Shown here in pieces: positions 57,284 through 64,000 of a DNA stretch of 64,000 bases. Each line of letters opens with the position of its first letter. The first letter of the stretch is position 1. The DNA comes from Akkermansia massiliensis (lineage in GTDB: Bacteria > Verrucomicrobiota > Verrucomicrobiia > Verrucomicrobiales > Akkermansiaceae), in the NCBI RefSeq assembly GCF_018847375.1, contig NZ_CP072036.1, positions 1,116,001 through 1,180,000 of the forward strand, read 5' to 3'. The notes beneath the pieces are model-generated. The model was not told where the DNA came from, did no database searches, and was given only the letters and a program-made list of their open reading frames with translations. The position numbers and the translations under genes are program-made.

Positions 57284-58963
57284 TTACAGGTGTTTTGGCG
57301 CGGGACCGTTGATGATCTTGCGGGCGCGGTTCAGGGCGGCGTCAATATTCTCGCAGATGTTGTAGCGTTTCAGCTCCCGGTAAAAGGGCGCGTGGCGGAT
57401 GACGTCCAGAGGTTGCGGCTGCACGCCGCAGACCAGCAGGGTGGAGCCGTGCTCCCGGCACTGATGGCAGAAGTCGGAAAGAACATTCAGTCCGGTGGCG
57501 TCCAGCGCGGGAACCAGGCGCATGCGCAGAATGACTACCTTGGTATCGTGCTCCAGCGTTTCCAGCACCTGGTCCTTGAACTGTTCCACGGCGCCGAAAA
57601 AGAAGGGGCCCTTCACGTCAAAAACTTCCACGCCTTCCGGAATGCTGAGTTTGGCCGTAGAACGGTCTTCGTCGTCTTCCTCGTCGTTATCCAGCAGCTC
57701 GTTTTTAATGGCGGAAACGTCGCTGATCTGGGCCATGCGGCCCATGAAGAGCAGGGCGGCGAGCACCACACCCACCTCCACGGCCACGACCAGGTCCACA
57801 AAGACGGTCAGCAGGAAGGTGATCACCAGCACCGCCGCATCCTGCCGCGGCCCTTTCAGCAGGCGGCTGAACGTGTGCATTTCACTCATGTTGTAGCACA
57901 CCACCGTCAGGATGCCCGCCAGCACGGCCAGAGGAATCTGCTGGGCGTACTGGGCAAAGGCCATCAGGATGGCAAGAAGGGTCACCGCGTGAATCATGCC
58001 GGAAACCGGGCTTTTGGCCCCCGCCTTGATGTTGGTAGCGGTGCGGGCGATGGCCCCGGTGGCCGGAATGCCGCCGAACAGGGCGGACCCGATGTTGCCG
58101 ATTCCTTGGGCAATGAGTTCCATATTGGGTTTGTGGCGTCCTCCCGTCATGCCGTCCGCCACGGAGGCGCTCAGCAGGGATTCAATCGCCGCCAGCAGGG
58201 CGATGGTGAAGGCCGGAGCCGTCAGCGCCCCCAGGTTGTGCCATTCAATGTGGGGCAGTGAAGGGAGGGGAAGCGTGTTCGGAAGGCTGCCGAAGGCCTG
58301 CCCGATGGTGGTTACGGGCAGGGAGAAGGCTACGGAAACGGCGGTCATGCCCAGCATGCCCACCAGCATGGCCGGCACCCTGGGCCAGAAGCGGCGGCTC
58401 AGCAGGGTAATGGCGACGGTGCCGACGGCCAGCGCCAGCGCCGCCCAGTTGATGGTGTGGAAGTAGTTGAAGTAGCACGCCCATTTTTCAATGAAGTCGC
58501 CGGGGATTTTTTCCGTGATGGTGAGGCCGAAGATGTCCTTGATCTGCGTGGAGAAAATCACCACGGCAATGCCGGAGGTAAATCCCGTGGTGACGGGGAA
58601 TGGAATGAAGCGGATAAGCGCCCCCATGCGGCAGAAGCCCAGGATAATGAGAAAGAGGCCCGCCATCAGCGTGCAGACCAGCAGTCCGGACGCGTGGTAC
58701 TGTTCCAGCACGCCCATGATGATGATGACGAAGGCGCCGGTGGGACCGCCTATCTGATACTTGCTTCCGCTGAACAGGGAAATGAGGAAGCCGGCTACGA
58801 TGGCGGTGACGAGGCCCTGGGTGGGGGAGAGCCCGCATGCAATCGCAAAGGCCATCGCCAGCGGGATGGCCACCACGCCGACGGTGAGCCCCGCGAAGAG
58901 GTCCGCCAGAAAAGTTTGCTTGGTATAGGTCTTGAGAGAGGAAAGGAGAGCAGGTCTGAACAT
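57284..58963 (-). CDS. SulP-family anion transporter with C-terminal STAS domain
   Basis: 559 residues from the ATG at 58961-58963 (MFRPALLSSLKTYTKQTFLADLFAGLTVGVVAIPLAMAFAI); the ATG at 59035 would add a non-conserved N-terminus. About 12-14 membrane segments, with the family signature region GLVTAIVAGFLISLFSGSKYQIGGPTGAFVI near the start. The final 110 or so residues are a STAS domain (GVEVFDVKGPFFFGAVEQFKDQVLE ... ALDATGLNVLSDFCHQC). SulP proteins carry sulfate, bicarbonate or dicarboxylates; which one is unclear. It lies upstream of and in the same direction as nothing obvious; argH ends 135 bp before its start. Confidence 0.92.
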   Translation of the reverse strand: MFRPALLSSLKTYTKQTFLADLFAGLTVGVVAIPLAMAFAIACGLSPTQGLVTAIVAGFLISLFSGSKYQIGGPTGAFVIIIMGVLEQYHASGLLVCTLMAGLFLIILGFCRMGALIRFIPFPVTTGFTSGIAVVIFSTQIKDIFGLTITEKIPGDFIEKWACYFNYFHTINWAALALAVGTVAITLLSRRFWPRVPAMLVGMLGMTAVSVAFSLPVTTIGQAFGSLPNTLPLPSLPHIEWHNLGALTAPAFTIALLAAIESLLSASVADGMTGGRHKPNMELIAQGIGNIGSALFGGIPATGAIARTATNIKAGAKSPVSGMIHAVTLLAILMAFAQYAQQIPLAVLAGILTVVCYNMSEMHTFSRLLKGPRQDAAVLVITFLLTVFVDLVVAVEVGVVLAALLFMGRMAQISDVSAIKNELLDNDEEDDEDRSTAKLSIPEGVEVFDVKGPFFFGAVEQFKDQVLETLEHDTKVVILRMRLVPALDATGLNVLSDFCHQCREHGSTLLVCGVQPQPLDVIRHAPFYRELKRYNICENIDAALNRARKIINGPAPKHL

Positions 58964-59098
58964 GGCTGCCGGGATGTTGGCCGGCTGCGGTGGAATGCCG
59001 CCGCCGGAGGGGTGTAAAACGTCCCCTTCCTGCACCCGGAGGCGCGCCGCGGAGACGGACGGCAGGTTCCCCGTTCCGTCCGCTCCCCGCAGGCAGTG

Positions 59099-60466
59099 TT
59101 ATTTGGAAAGAATGTCTTCCCAGTAGGCGATGCGGCGGCGGGTATTCTCGGAATTGGGAGCCCCCGGGTTGGTACGCTGGGCGAAGGCTTTTGTCAATTC
59201 AAATACGTCGCGCGCGGCGGTTCCGTACGCGTCTGAAATGGAGGCGAACTGTTCGTCGCTCAACTGGTTGAGGGGCGTACCTGTGGAAATGCTCATGGCG
59301 ACGGCTTTTCCGACCAGTTCGTGAGCCTTCCGGAAGGGAACGCCGCGGCGAACCAGGTAGTCCGCCAGGTCCGTAGCCAGCAGCATGGGATCGGAAGCCG
59401 CTTCCAGAGCCCGGGCCGTGTTGACCGTCATGGCGGCCATCATCTCCGCATTGACGTCCAGGGCCAGCTTGATCGTGTCAATGGAATCGAAGAGGGGTTC
59501 CTTGTCTTCCTGGAGATCGCGGTTGTAGGTCAGGGGCAGCCCCTTGACGGCCACCATCACGGCGGTAAGGTTGCCGTACAGGCGTCCCGTCTTGCCGCGG
59601 GTAAGTTCGGCGACGTCCGGATTTTTCTTCTGGGGCATCAGGGAGGAGCCCGTGGTATGGGCGTCCGACAGGGTGGCGAAGCCGAATTCCGCCGTGCACC
59701 ACAGGATGACGTCCTCGCTCATGCGGGAGAGGTGGGCGCCGATCACGGCCAGGTCAAAGAGGGTTTCCATGATGTAATCCCGGTCGGCAATGGCATCCAT
59801 GGAATTCTCCGTCACGGCGTCAAAGCCCAGTTCTGCGGCAATCCCGCGGCGGTCCAGGCAGATGGTGGAACCGGCAATAGCTCCGGAACCCAGCGGGGAA
59901 ACGTTCAGGCGCCTGCGGCAGTCCGTGAGGCGGTCCGCGTCCCGGTTCAGCATTTCCACGTAAGCCAGCAAATGGTGGCCCATCGTGACGGGCTGGGCGC
60001 GCTGCAGGTGGGTATAGCCCGGCATCATGGCGTCCGCGTACTCCTTCGCCTTCATGACCAGCGCACGCTGCAAATGGCGCACTTTTTCCAGGATTTCATC
60101 AATCTCCGCCCGGCAGTAAAGCCGTGTGTCCGTAGCCACCTGGTCGTTGCGGGAGCGTGCGGTATGCAGCTTGGCACCCGGCGCGCCGATGCGTCGGGTC
60201 AGCTCGCTTTCAATGTTCATGTGCACGTCTTCCAGCTCCCGGCTCCACGTGAAGCTGCCTGCCTCAATGTCCTTCAGAATGTCCTTCAGGCCGGATTCAA
60301 TGGCGCTGAATTCCTCCTGCGAAAGCAGGCCTGCCTTGAGCTGTGCCCGCGCATGGGCGATGGATCCGGCAATGTCCTGGCGGAAGAGCCTCCAGTCGTA
60401 GGAGACGGATTCGCCGTAGCGTTGAACCAGATCAGCGGTGGGTTTAGAAAATCTGCCTTTCCACAT
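59099..60466 (-). CDS. argH: argininosuccinate lyase
   Basis: 455 residues from the ATG at 60464-60466 (MWKGRFSKPTADLVQRYGES); an ATG three codons upstream (60475) is equally possible. The fumarase/aspartase superfamily signature GSSLMPQKKNPD is present, with the conserved HTARSRNDQ and TGHHLLAYVEML-like (MGHHLLAYVEML) regions. The enzyme splits argininosuccinate into arginine and fumarate, the last step of arginine synthesis. Its promoter region overlaps the repeat array at 60548-60677. Confidence 0.96.
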   Translation of the reverse strand: MWKGRFSKPTADLVQRYGESVSYDWRLFRQDIAGSIAHARAQLKAGLLSQEEFSAIESGLKDILKDIEAGSFTWSRELEDVHMNIESELTRRIGAPGAKLHTARSRNDQVATDTRLYCRAEIDEILEKVRHLQRALVMKAKEYADAMMPGYTHLQRAQPVTMGHHLLAYVEMLNRDADRLTDCRRRLNVSPLGSGAIAGSTICLDRRGIAAELGFDAVTENSMDAIADRDYIMETLFDLAVIGAHLSRMSEDVILWCTAEFGFATLSDAHTTGSSLMPQKKNPDVAELTRGKTGRLYGNLTAVMVAVKGLPLTYNRDLQEDKEPLFDSIDTIKLALDVNAEMMAAMTVNTARALEAASDPMLLATDLADYLVRRGVPFRKAHELVGKAVAMSISTGTPLNQLSDEQFASISDAYGTAARDVFELTKAFAQRTNPGAPNSENTRRRIAYWEDILSK

Positions 60467-60547
60467 GACCCACATGTTGTGCCTGAAGCCATGTTGTTTT
60501 GAAAGCTTGAAATAGGTAATGTGGACGGATTTGGAATGGAGTTTTTA

Positions 60548-60677
60548 TTCTACCTAGTTCTATTAAATTCTAGATAGAACTAGGTAGAACTAGGTAAGAA
60601 GAGGTAAGAAGAGGTAAGAAGAGGTAAGAAGAGGTAAGAAGAGGTAAGAAGAGGTAAGAAGGTCTAGTAAGTTCTAC
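60548..60677. repeat. phased 10-bp direct-repeat array with a 16-bp inverted repeat
   Basis: Six exact copies of GAGGTAAGAA occupy 60601-60660, preceded in phase by TAGATAGAAC, TAGGTAGAAC and TAGGTAAGAA (60571-60600). A perfect 16-bp inverted repeat (60548-60563 with 60574-60589; 10-base spacer) joins the upstream end, and GTTCTAC recurs at 60671-60677. The unit length is close to one helical turn. It lies between divergent argH and the ATPase gene. Confidence 0.9.
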
Positions 60678-60719
60678 TTGAAAAGCCTTAGAAGTATACT
60701 TACTATAACGGGCTATATT

Positions 60720-61895
60720 ATGGATGAAATAAAAAATCCCTTTTCACCAGGTGCTGGCTCTCCTCCTCCCGAGTTGGTAGGGAGGTCCAGCATTCTTAGA
60801 CAAACAGAGATTTTATTAGGGCGTACTTTGAATAGGAGACCAGAAAAAAGCATGCTTCTAACTGGTTTGAGAGGAGTAGGGAAAACGGTTCTACTCAATG
60901 AAATGGAACGATTGGCGCAACAACATGGATATCATACGATCTCGATTGAAGCACATGAAAATAAATCTTTAGGTGCCAGTCTTGCTCCATATTTGAGGAG
61001 GTTGTTTTTTGAATTGAACAGATTGGCCGGAACAGGTGATAAAGTTAAAAGGGGGCTGATTGCTCTTAGAAATTTTATTGGAACTATCAGAATTAACTAT
61101 GGAGATTTGGGATTGGACTTGGATCCGTTACCGGGTGTAGCGGACAGCGGAGACCTTGAAAATGATTTGCCTGAGCTTTTTCAGGCATTGTCGGAGGCAG
61201 CCATGGAAAAACAATCCGCTGTTGCCATTCTTATTGATGAAATCCAATATTTTAAAGAGAAGGAATTAAGTGCATTGATTATGGCAATGCATAGAATTCA
61301 ACAGAAACAGAGTCCTATTGTCTTATTAGGTGCCGGGCTTCCTATTTTGCCGGGTTTGGCCGGAGATTCTAAATCCTATGCTGAACGCTTATTCAGTTTT
61401 CCTGATGTTGGAGCTTTATCCCAGGAAGATGTTGCTCGCGCATTGCAGGAACCGGCCAGAAGGGAGGGAGCTGTATTTGCAAATGATGCTCTTGATAAAA
61501 TATATGAACTTACTCATGGATATCCGTATTTTTTACAAGAATGGGGATATCAGGCTTGGAAACAGGCGCAAACTGAAAATATTACATTGGATGTAATTAA
61601 TCGGGCAACGGAGAAGGTTATAGAGAGATTGGATCAAAATTTTTTCCGTGTAAGATTTGATCGGCTTACTCCGGGAGAAAAAAGATTCCTGAGAACCATG
61701 GCAGAATTAAGATCTGAAAGGATGCGAGCCGGAGAAATTGCACATGCTCTGGGAGTTACTGTGAACAAGATAGGTCCAACCCGGGCCCATTTAATGAAAA
61801 AGGGAATGATATATAGTCCTTCTTATGGAGAATTGGCATTCACGGTACCTTTATTTGGAGATTTCATGCTGAGAACAGTTCCTAAAGAACATTAG
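60720..61895 (+). CDS. STAND/AAA-type ATPase with C-terminal winged helix (AT-rich gene)
   Basis: 391 residues from ATG 60720 (MDEIKNPFSPGAGSPPPELVGRSS); a TTG at 60678 would start inside the repeats. Walker A GLRGVGKT (near residue 48), Walker B AILIDEIQ (near residue 170), a sensor-like GAGLP segment, and a C-terminal winged-helix region (GEKRFLRTMAELRSERMRAGEIAHALGVTVNKIGPTRAHLMKKG). The fold is that of ORC/STAND ATPases of the AAA_16 / ATPase_2 type, which occur as single genes with unknown roles in signalling or defence. Base composition is clearly AT-richer than argH and the following gene, a sign of transfer. A direct-repeat array lies right upstream. Confidence 0.8.
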   Translation: MDEIKNPFSPGAGSPPPELVGRSSILRQTEILLGRTLNRRPEKSMLLTGLRGVGKTVLLNEMERLAQQHGYHTISIEAHENKSLGASLAPYLRRLFFELNRLAGTGDKVKRGLIALRNFIGTIRINYGDLGLDLDPLPGVADSGDLENDLPELFQALSEAAMEKQSAVAILIDEIQYFKEKELSALIMAMHRIQQKQSPIVLLGAGLPILPGLAGDSKSYAERLFSFPDVGALSQEDVARALQEPARREGAVFANDALDKIYELTHGYPYFLQEWGYQAWKQAQTENITLDVINRATEKVIERLDQNFFRVRFDRLTPGEKRFLRTMAELRSERMRAGEIAHALGVTVNKIGPTRAHLMKKGMIYSPSYGELAFTVPLFGDFMLRTVPKEH

Positions 61896-61943
61896 TGAAT
61901 GATTCATAAGCCGTTCTTTATGGAATAAAAGGTAAAATATCAT

Positions 61944-62639
61944 ATGTGTGAAAATGATGGCATGCCCCTGAAACGGGCGGATTTGCGGAAACGCGCGGAG
62001 GAGAAGGCGGCGGAACTGGCCGCGGAGGGGATAGAGCTGCATCCCGTGACGGCTTCCGGGCGAAATCTGGCGAAAAAGTTCTGGGGAAAGGAATGGATGA
62101 AGAGCCTGGCCGCGTGCGAGGTGTACGGCATGCGGCTGGCCCCCGGGCGTACTTATTTGCGCTATGGCTGCGTTCTGGACGTGAAAGCGGCTCCCGGCCG
62201 CATTGACGCGCTGGTGATGGGGGAGCATTTGTATGAGGTCCGCGTGCATGCCGCCCCTCCGGATGAAGAGGCGCTTGCCCGGCTGCGTGCGCGGTGCGCC
62301 GGGCATATCGGTTCCTGGATTGACTTGCTGAAGGGGAACCTCTCCCCGGAGCTGCTGGAAATCCTGTGCGATCCGGAGGGCGGCCTGTTCCCCGCGCCGG
62401 AAGAGTGGCGTTTTTCCTGTTCCTGCCCGGACTGGGCGGATTTGTGCAAGCATGCGTCCGCGGTCCTGTACGCCTTCGGCGTGATACTGGACGAACAGCC
62501 GGAACTGCTGTTTACCCTGCGCGGAATGGACGCCTCCGCCCTGATTCCGAAGGCTCCGGAAGCCGTTCCCGGCGGAGAAGACGCGCTGGACAAGGATGCC
62601 GGGTCCCTGTCGGACATGTTCGGCATCAGGCTGGATTGA
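61944..62639 (+). CDS. SWIM zinc-finger protein
   Basis: 231 residues. The SWIM motif CxCxnCxH is present as FSCSCPDWADLCKHASAVLYAFG near residues 160-180. The N-terminal part (LRKRAEEKAAELAAEGIELHPVTASGRNLAKKFWGKEWMKSL) and TYLRYGCVLDVKAAPGRIDALVMG fit the bacterial family that usually sits beside a SNF2 helicase gene. No SNF2 gene is next to it here, at least within the window. Such proteins are thought to act on DNA; the actual role is unknown. High GC marks a return to the normal chromosome after the AT-rich ATPase gene. Confidence 0.85.
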   Translation: MCENDGMPLKRADLRKRAEEKAAELAAEGIELHPVTASGRNLAKKFWGKEWMKSLAACEVYGMRLAPGRTYLRYGCVLDVKAAPGRIDALVMGEHLYEVRVHAAPPDEEALARLRARCAGHIGSWIDLLKGNLSPELLEILCDPEGGLFPAPEEWRFSCSCPDWADLCKHASAVLYAFGVILDEQPELLFTLRGMDASALIPKAPEAVPGGEDALDKDAGSLSDMFGIRLD

Positions 62640-62656
62640 TTCCCGCCGCCGTGACG

Positions 62657-64000
62657 TTATGGCCTTGTTCCGGTCTTGAACAGCCAGGCGGGGAGGGGAT
62701 GGCCGTCCTTTTTGACGAATTGGCGGCAGACGGGGTCTTTCCGGCGGTCAAGCATGCCGCCGTGCGCCGTCAGCTGATGCTCCTGCATAGTGCTTGCCCG
62801 GGTGGAGAACGTACCCGCTTTTTCCATCATGCATTGCAGGGACGGAAGGGCCGTGCAGGCCAGGTAAAGAATCAGGAGTGTCCGGTATTTCGTGCCCCCC
62901 TGGCGGAAGGCATGGAGAAAGAGCAGGGAGAGGAAGGGATAGAGGACCGCCGGGGCTTTAAAGAGAAGTTCATTATTCATGATGCCCGTGCGGAAAAAGA
63001 GGCTGCCTGCCATCATCCCCAGCGTGATGTAGTACAGCGGATTCCTCCGGCATGCTTGGAAGAGCAGCGCACCCGGCAGCAGAACGCCCAGGGCCAGAGC
63101 CAGCAGGAAACTGGCGTATTTGACGGAGCCGGGATAGAGCAGCAGCCGCTGCTGGCCGTAGTGGTAGATTTCCGCATACTTCCCGGCAAAAAGGCAGGAA
63201 AACTGCCCCCCACCGTCCAGATGGGCATAAAAGACGGCCATGACCGCCGCGCACAGGAAGGCAACCCAGAAAGCCGGCTGGAGCAGGAGGGACCGGAGCC
63301 GGGAAGGAGAAGCCTGCTCCGTTGGGCGGCAGAACAGGGTTTCATACACTATGTACGGAAGGAGCAGAAGAGCGCCCAGCGGGGAGGACGGCAGCAGCAA
63401 TGCCCCCATGAAATAATATCCCGCGGCAGGCAGGGAGCGGGTCAGAATAAGCACGGCGCACAACAGCGCCGGAACGGCATGGTTGAACGTGTTGAAGAGT
63501 TGGGCGGGCATGCCGATGAACAGCACCATCTGGGCATTGTATTCCGCGAACAGGGAGGGGAGGGGCATTCCCAGGCAGTCCAGCGCCGCTGCCGGAGATC
63601 CCAGGCAGAAGAGAACCAGCGCCCACCAGGCCGTTTGCCGGACGCCCCAGCGGGAGGCAGCTGCCAGCAACGCCAGTTCCAGCCCCAGGAAGGTCCACAG
63701 GGCCAGCAGCCAGGGAGCCCATGCATCCGGACAGCAGGAGGTGGCCAGCGCGGGAGGCAGCCAATGGCCCAGGTAGTAGATGAAGTGGCGCCCGTCTGCC
63801 ATGACGAGGGGCCAGGAGCCTGCCGCGAGCTGTTCGTAAACGGCGTTGCGGACCGCAAAGTCCGCGTGCTGCTGGCAGTGGCCCGTGAAGCCGCACAGCA
63901 GCACCAGCAGCAGGCAGAAGGCGGACAGAAAGCCCAGCACGGCCAGTCCGCGGGCTTTCAGAGGAAGCCGCTGTTCCGGAAGATTCCGGGTGCAGGCGTA
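62657..64000 (-). CDS. polytopic membrane protein (5' end outside window)
   Basis: At least 447 codons, open to the end of the window; a GTG at 63938-63940 could start it, but the frame continues upstream through YACTRNLPEQRLPLKARGLA, so the start is probably outside. About 10-11 membrane segments and a cytoplasmic or periplasmic tail (DRRKDPVCRQFVKKDGHPLPAWLFKTGTRP). An extracytoplasmic loop after the first helix (HADFAVRNAVYEQLAAGSW) is reminiscent of GT-C glycosyltransferase-type proteins, but no catalytic motif is certain. Function unknown. Confidence 0.6.
   Translation of the reverse strand, partial: YACTRNLPEQRLPLKARGLAVLGFLSAFCLLLVLLCGFTGHCQQHADFAVRNAVYEQLAAGSWPLVMADGRHFIYYLGHWLPPALATSCCPDAWAPWLLALWTFLGLELALLAAASRWGVRQTAWWALVLFCLGSPAAALDCLGMPLPSLFAEYNAQMVLFIGMPAQLFNTFNHAVPALLCAVLILTRSLPAAGYYFMGALLLPSSPLGALLLLPYIVYETLFCRPTEQASPSRLRSLLLQPAFWVAFLCAAVMAVFYAHLDGGGQFSCLFAGKYAEIYHYGQQRLLLYPGSVKYASFLLALALGVLLPGALLFQACRRNPLYYITLGMMAGSLFFRTGIMNNELLFKAPAVLYPFLSLLFLHAFRQGGTKYRTLLILYLACTALPSLQCMMEKAGTFSTRASTMQEHQLTAHGGMLDRRKDPVCRQFVKKDGHPLPAWLFKTGTRP

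Noticed and set aside
60601-60660. Tandem repeats considered as a CRISPR array
   Set aside because: Units are 10 bp, directly adjacent and without spacers; no cas gene is near.

Overview
The window is a 64-kb piece of a high-GC bacterial chromosome that I assign to the genus Akkermansia (Verrucomicrobiota). The 16S rRNA gene at 47.5-49.0 kb reads like Akkermansia muciniphila or a close sister species from memory. Mucin-active glycosidases, exosortase-sorted PEP-CTERM proteins and a TIGR02597-type secreted protein fit the same lineage.

Region by region. 1-7 kb: the 3' part of mnmG, ribD, a left-handed beta-helix protein, a PEP-CTERM protein and dnaN. This stretch carries a perfect parS-like palindrome inside mnmG, a near-perfect second one behind dnaN, and a cluster of DnaA boxes in the ribD upstream region, so it looks like the replication-origin/partition neighbourhood. 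7-8.8 kb: a small membrane protein and a divergent adenosylhomocysteinase-like protein. 9.1-19.2 kb: an RHS polymorphic-toxin locus. One intact 1926-residue RHS gene ends in an AT-rich tip, followed by a secreted candidate immunity protein, then an array of displaced, decayed rhs 3' modules, alternative tips and small membrane proteins that look like immunity genes. 19.2-22.5 kb: envelope genes (YkuD L,D-transpeptidase, LysM protein, TatD nuclease, LpxR-like lipid A deacylase). 22.6-32.1 kb: a GH2 beta-galactosidase with a C-terminal F5/8 domain, a PEP-CTERM protein, a TIGR02597-like protein and a multi-domain GH33 sialidase. 32.2-41.1 kb: the Kdp high-affinity potassium system (kdpD, kdpE, an outer-membrane-barrel-like gene, kdpA, kdpB, kdpC). 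41.2-46.7 kb: GH27 alpha-galactosidase, clpB, and a PEP-CTERM metzincin-like protease. 47.0-52.9 kb: a complete rRNA operon (16S, tRNA-Ala, tRNA-Ile, 23S, 5S) with promoter and terminator. 53.1-57.3 kb: a GQSN-type SGNH (sialate O-acetylesterase-like) esterase, nrdR with an unknown partner, and a divergent pair of ferredoxin-nitroreductase and HxlR regulator. 57.3-64 kb: a SulP anion transporter, argH, a 10-bp phased repeat array in front of an AT-rich STAND/AAA-type ATPase gene, a lone SWIM-domain protein and the 3' part of a polytopic membrane protein.

Functional links. The sialidase, beta-galactosidase, alpha-galactosidase and SGNH esterase could together strip mucin O-glycan ends: de-O-acetylation, sialic acid removal, then galactose removal. 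The three PEP-CTERM proteins depend on an exosortase that is not in this window. The strongest candidate for an undescribed system is the RHS tip/immunity array at 13.5-19.2 kb. After that come the phased-repeat/ATPase locus at 60.5-61.9 kb and the parS/DnaA-box landscape around dnaN. All functional calls come from reading motifs; no database search was possible.
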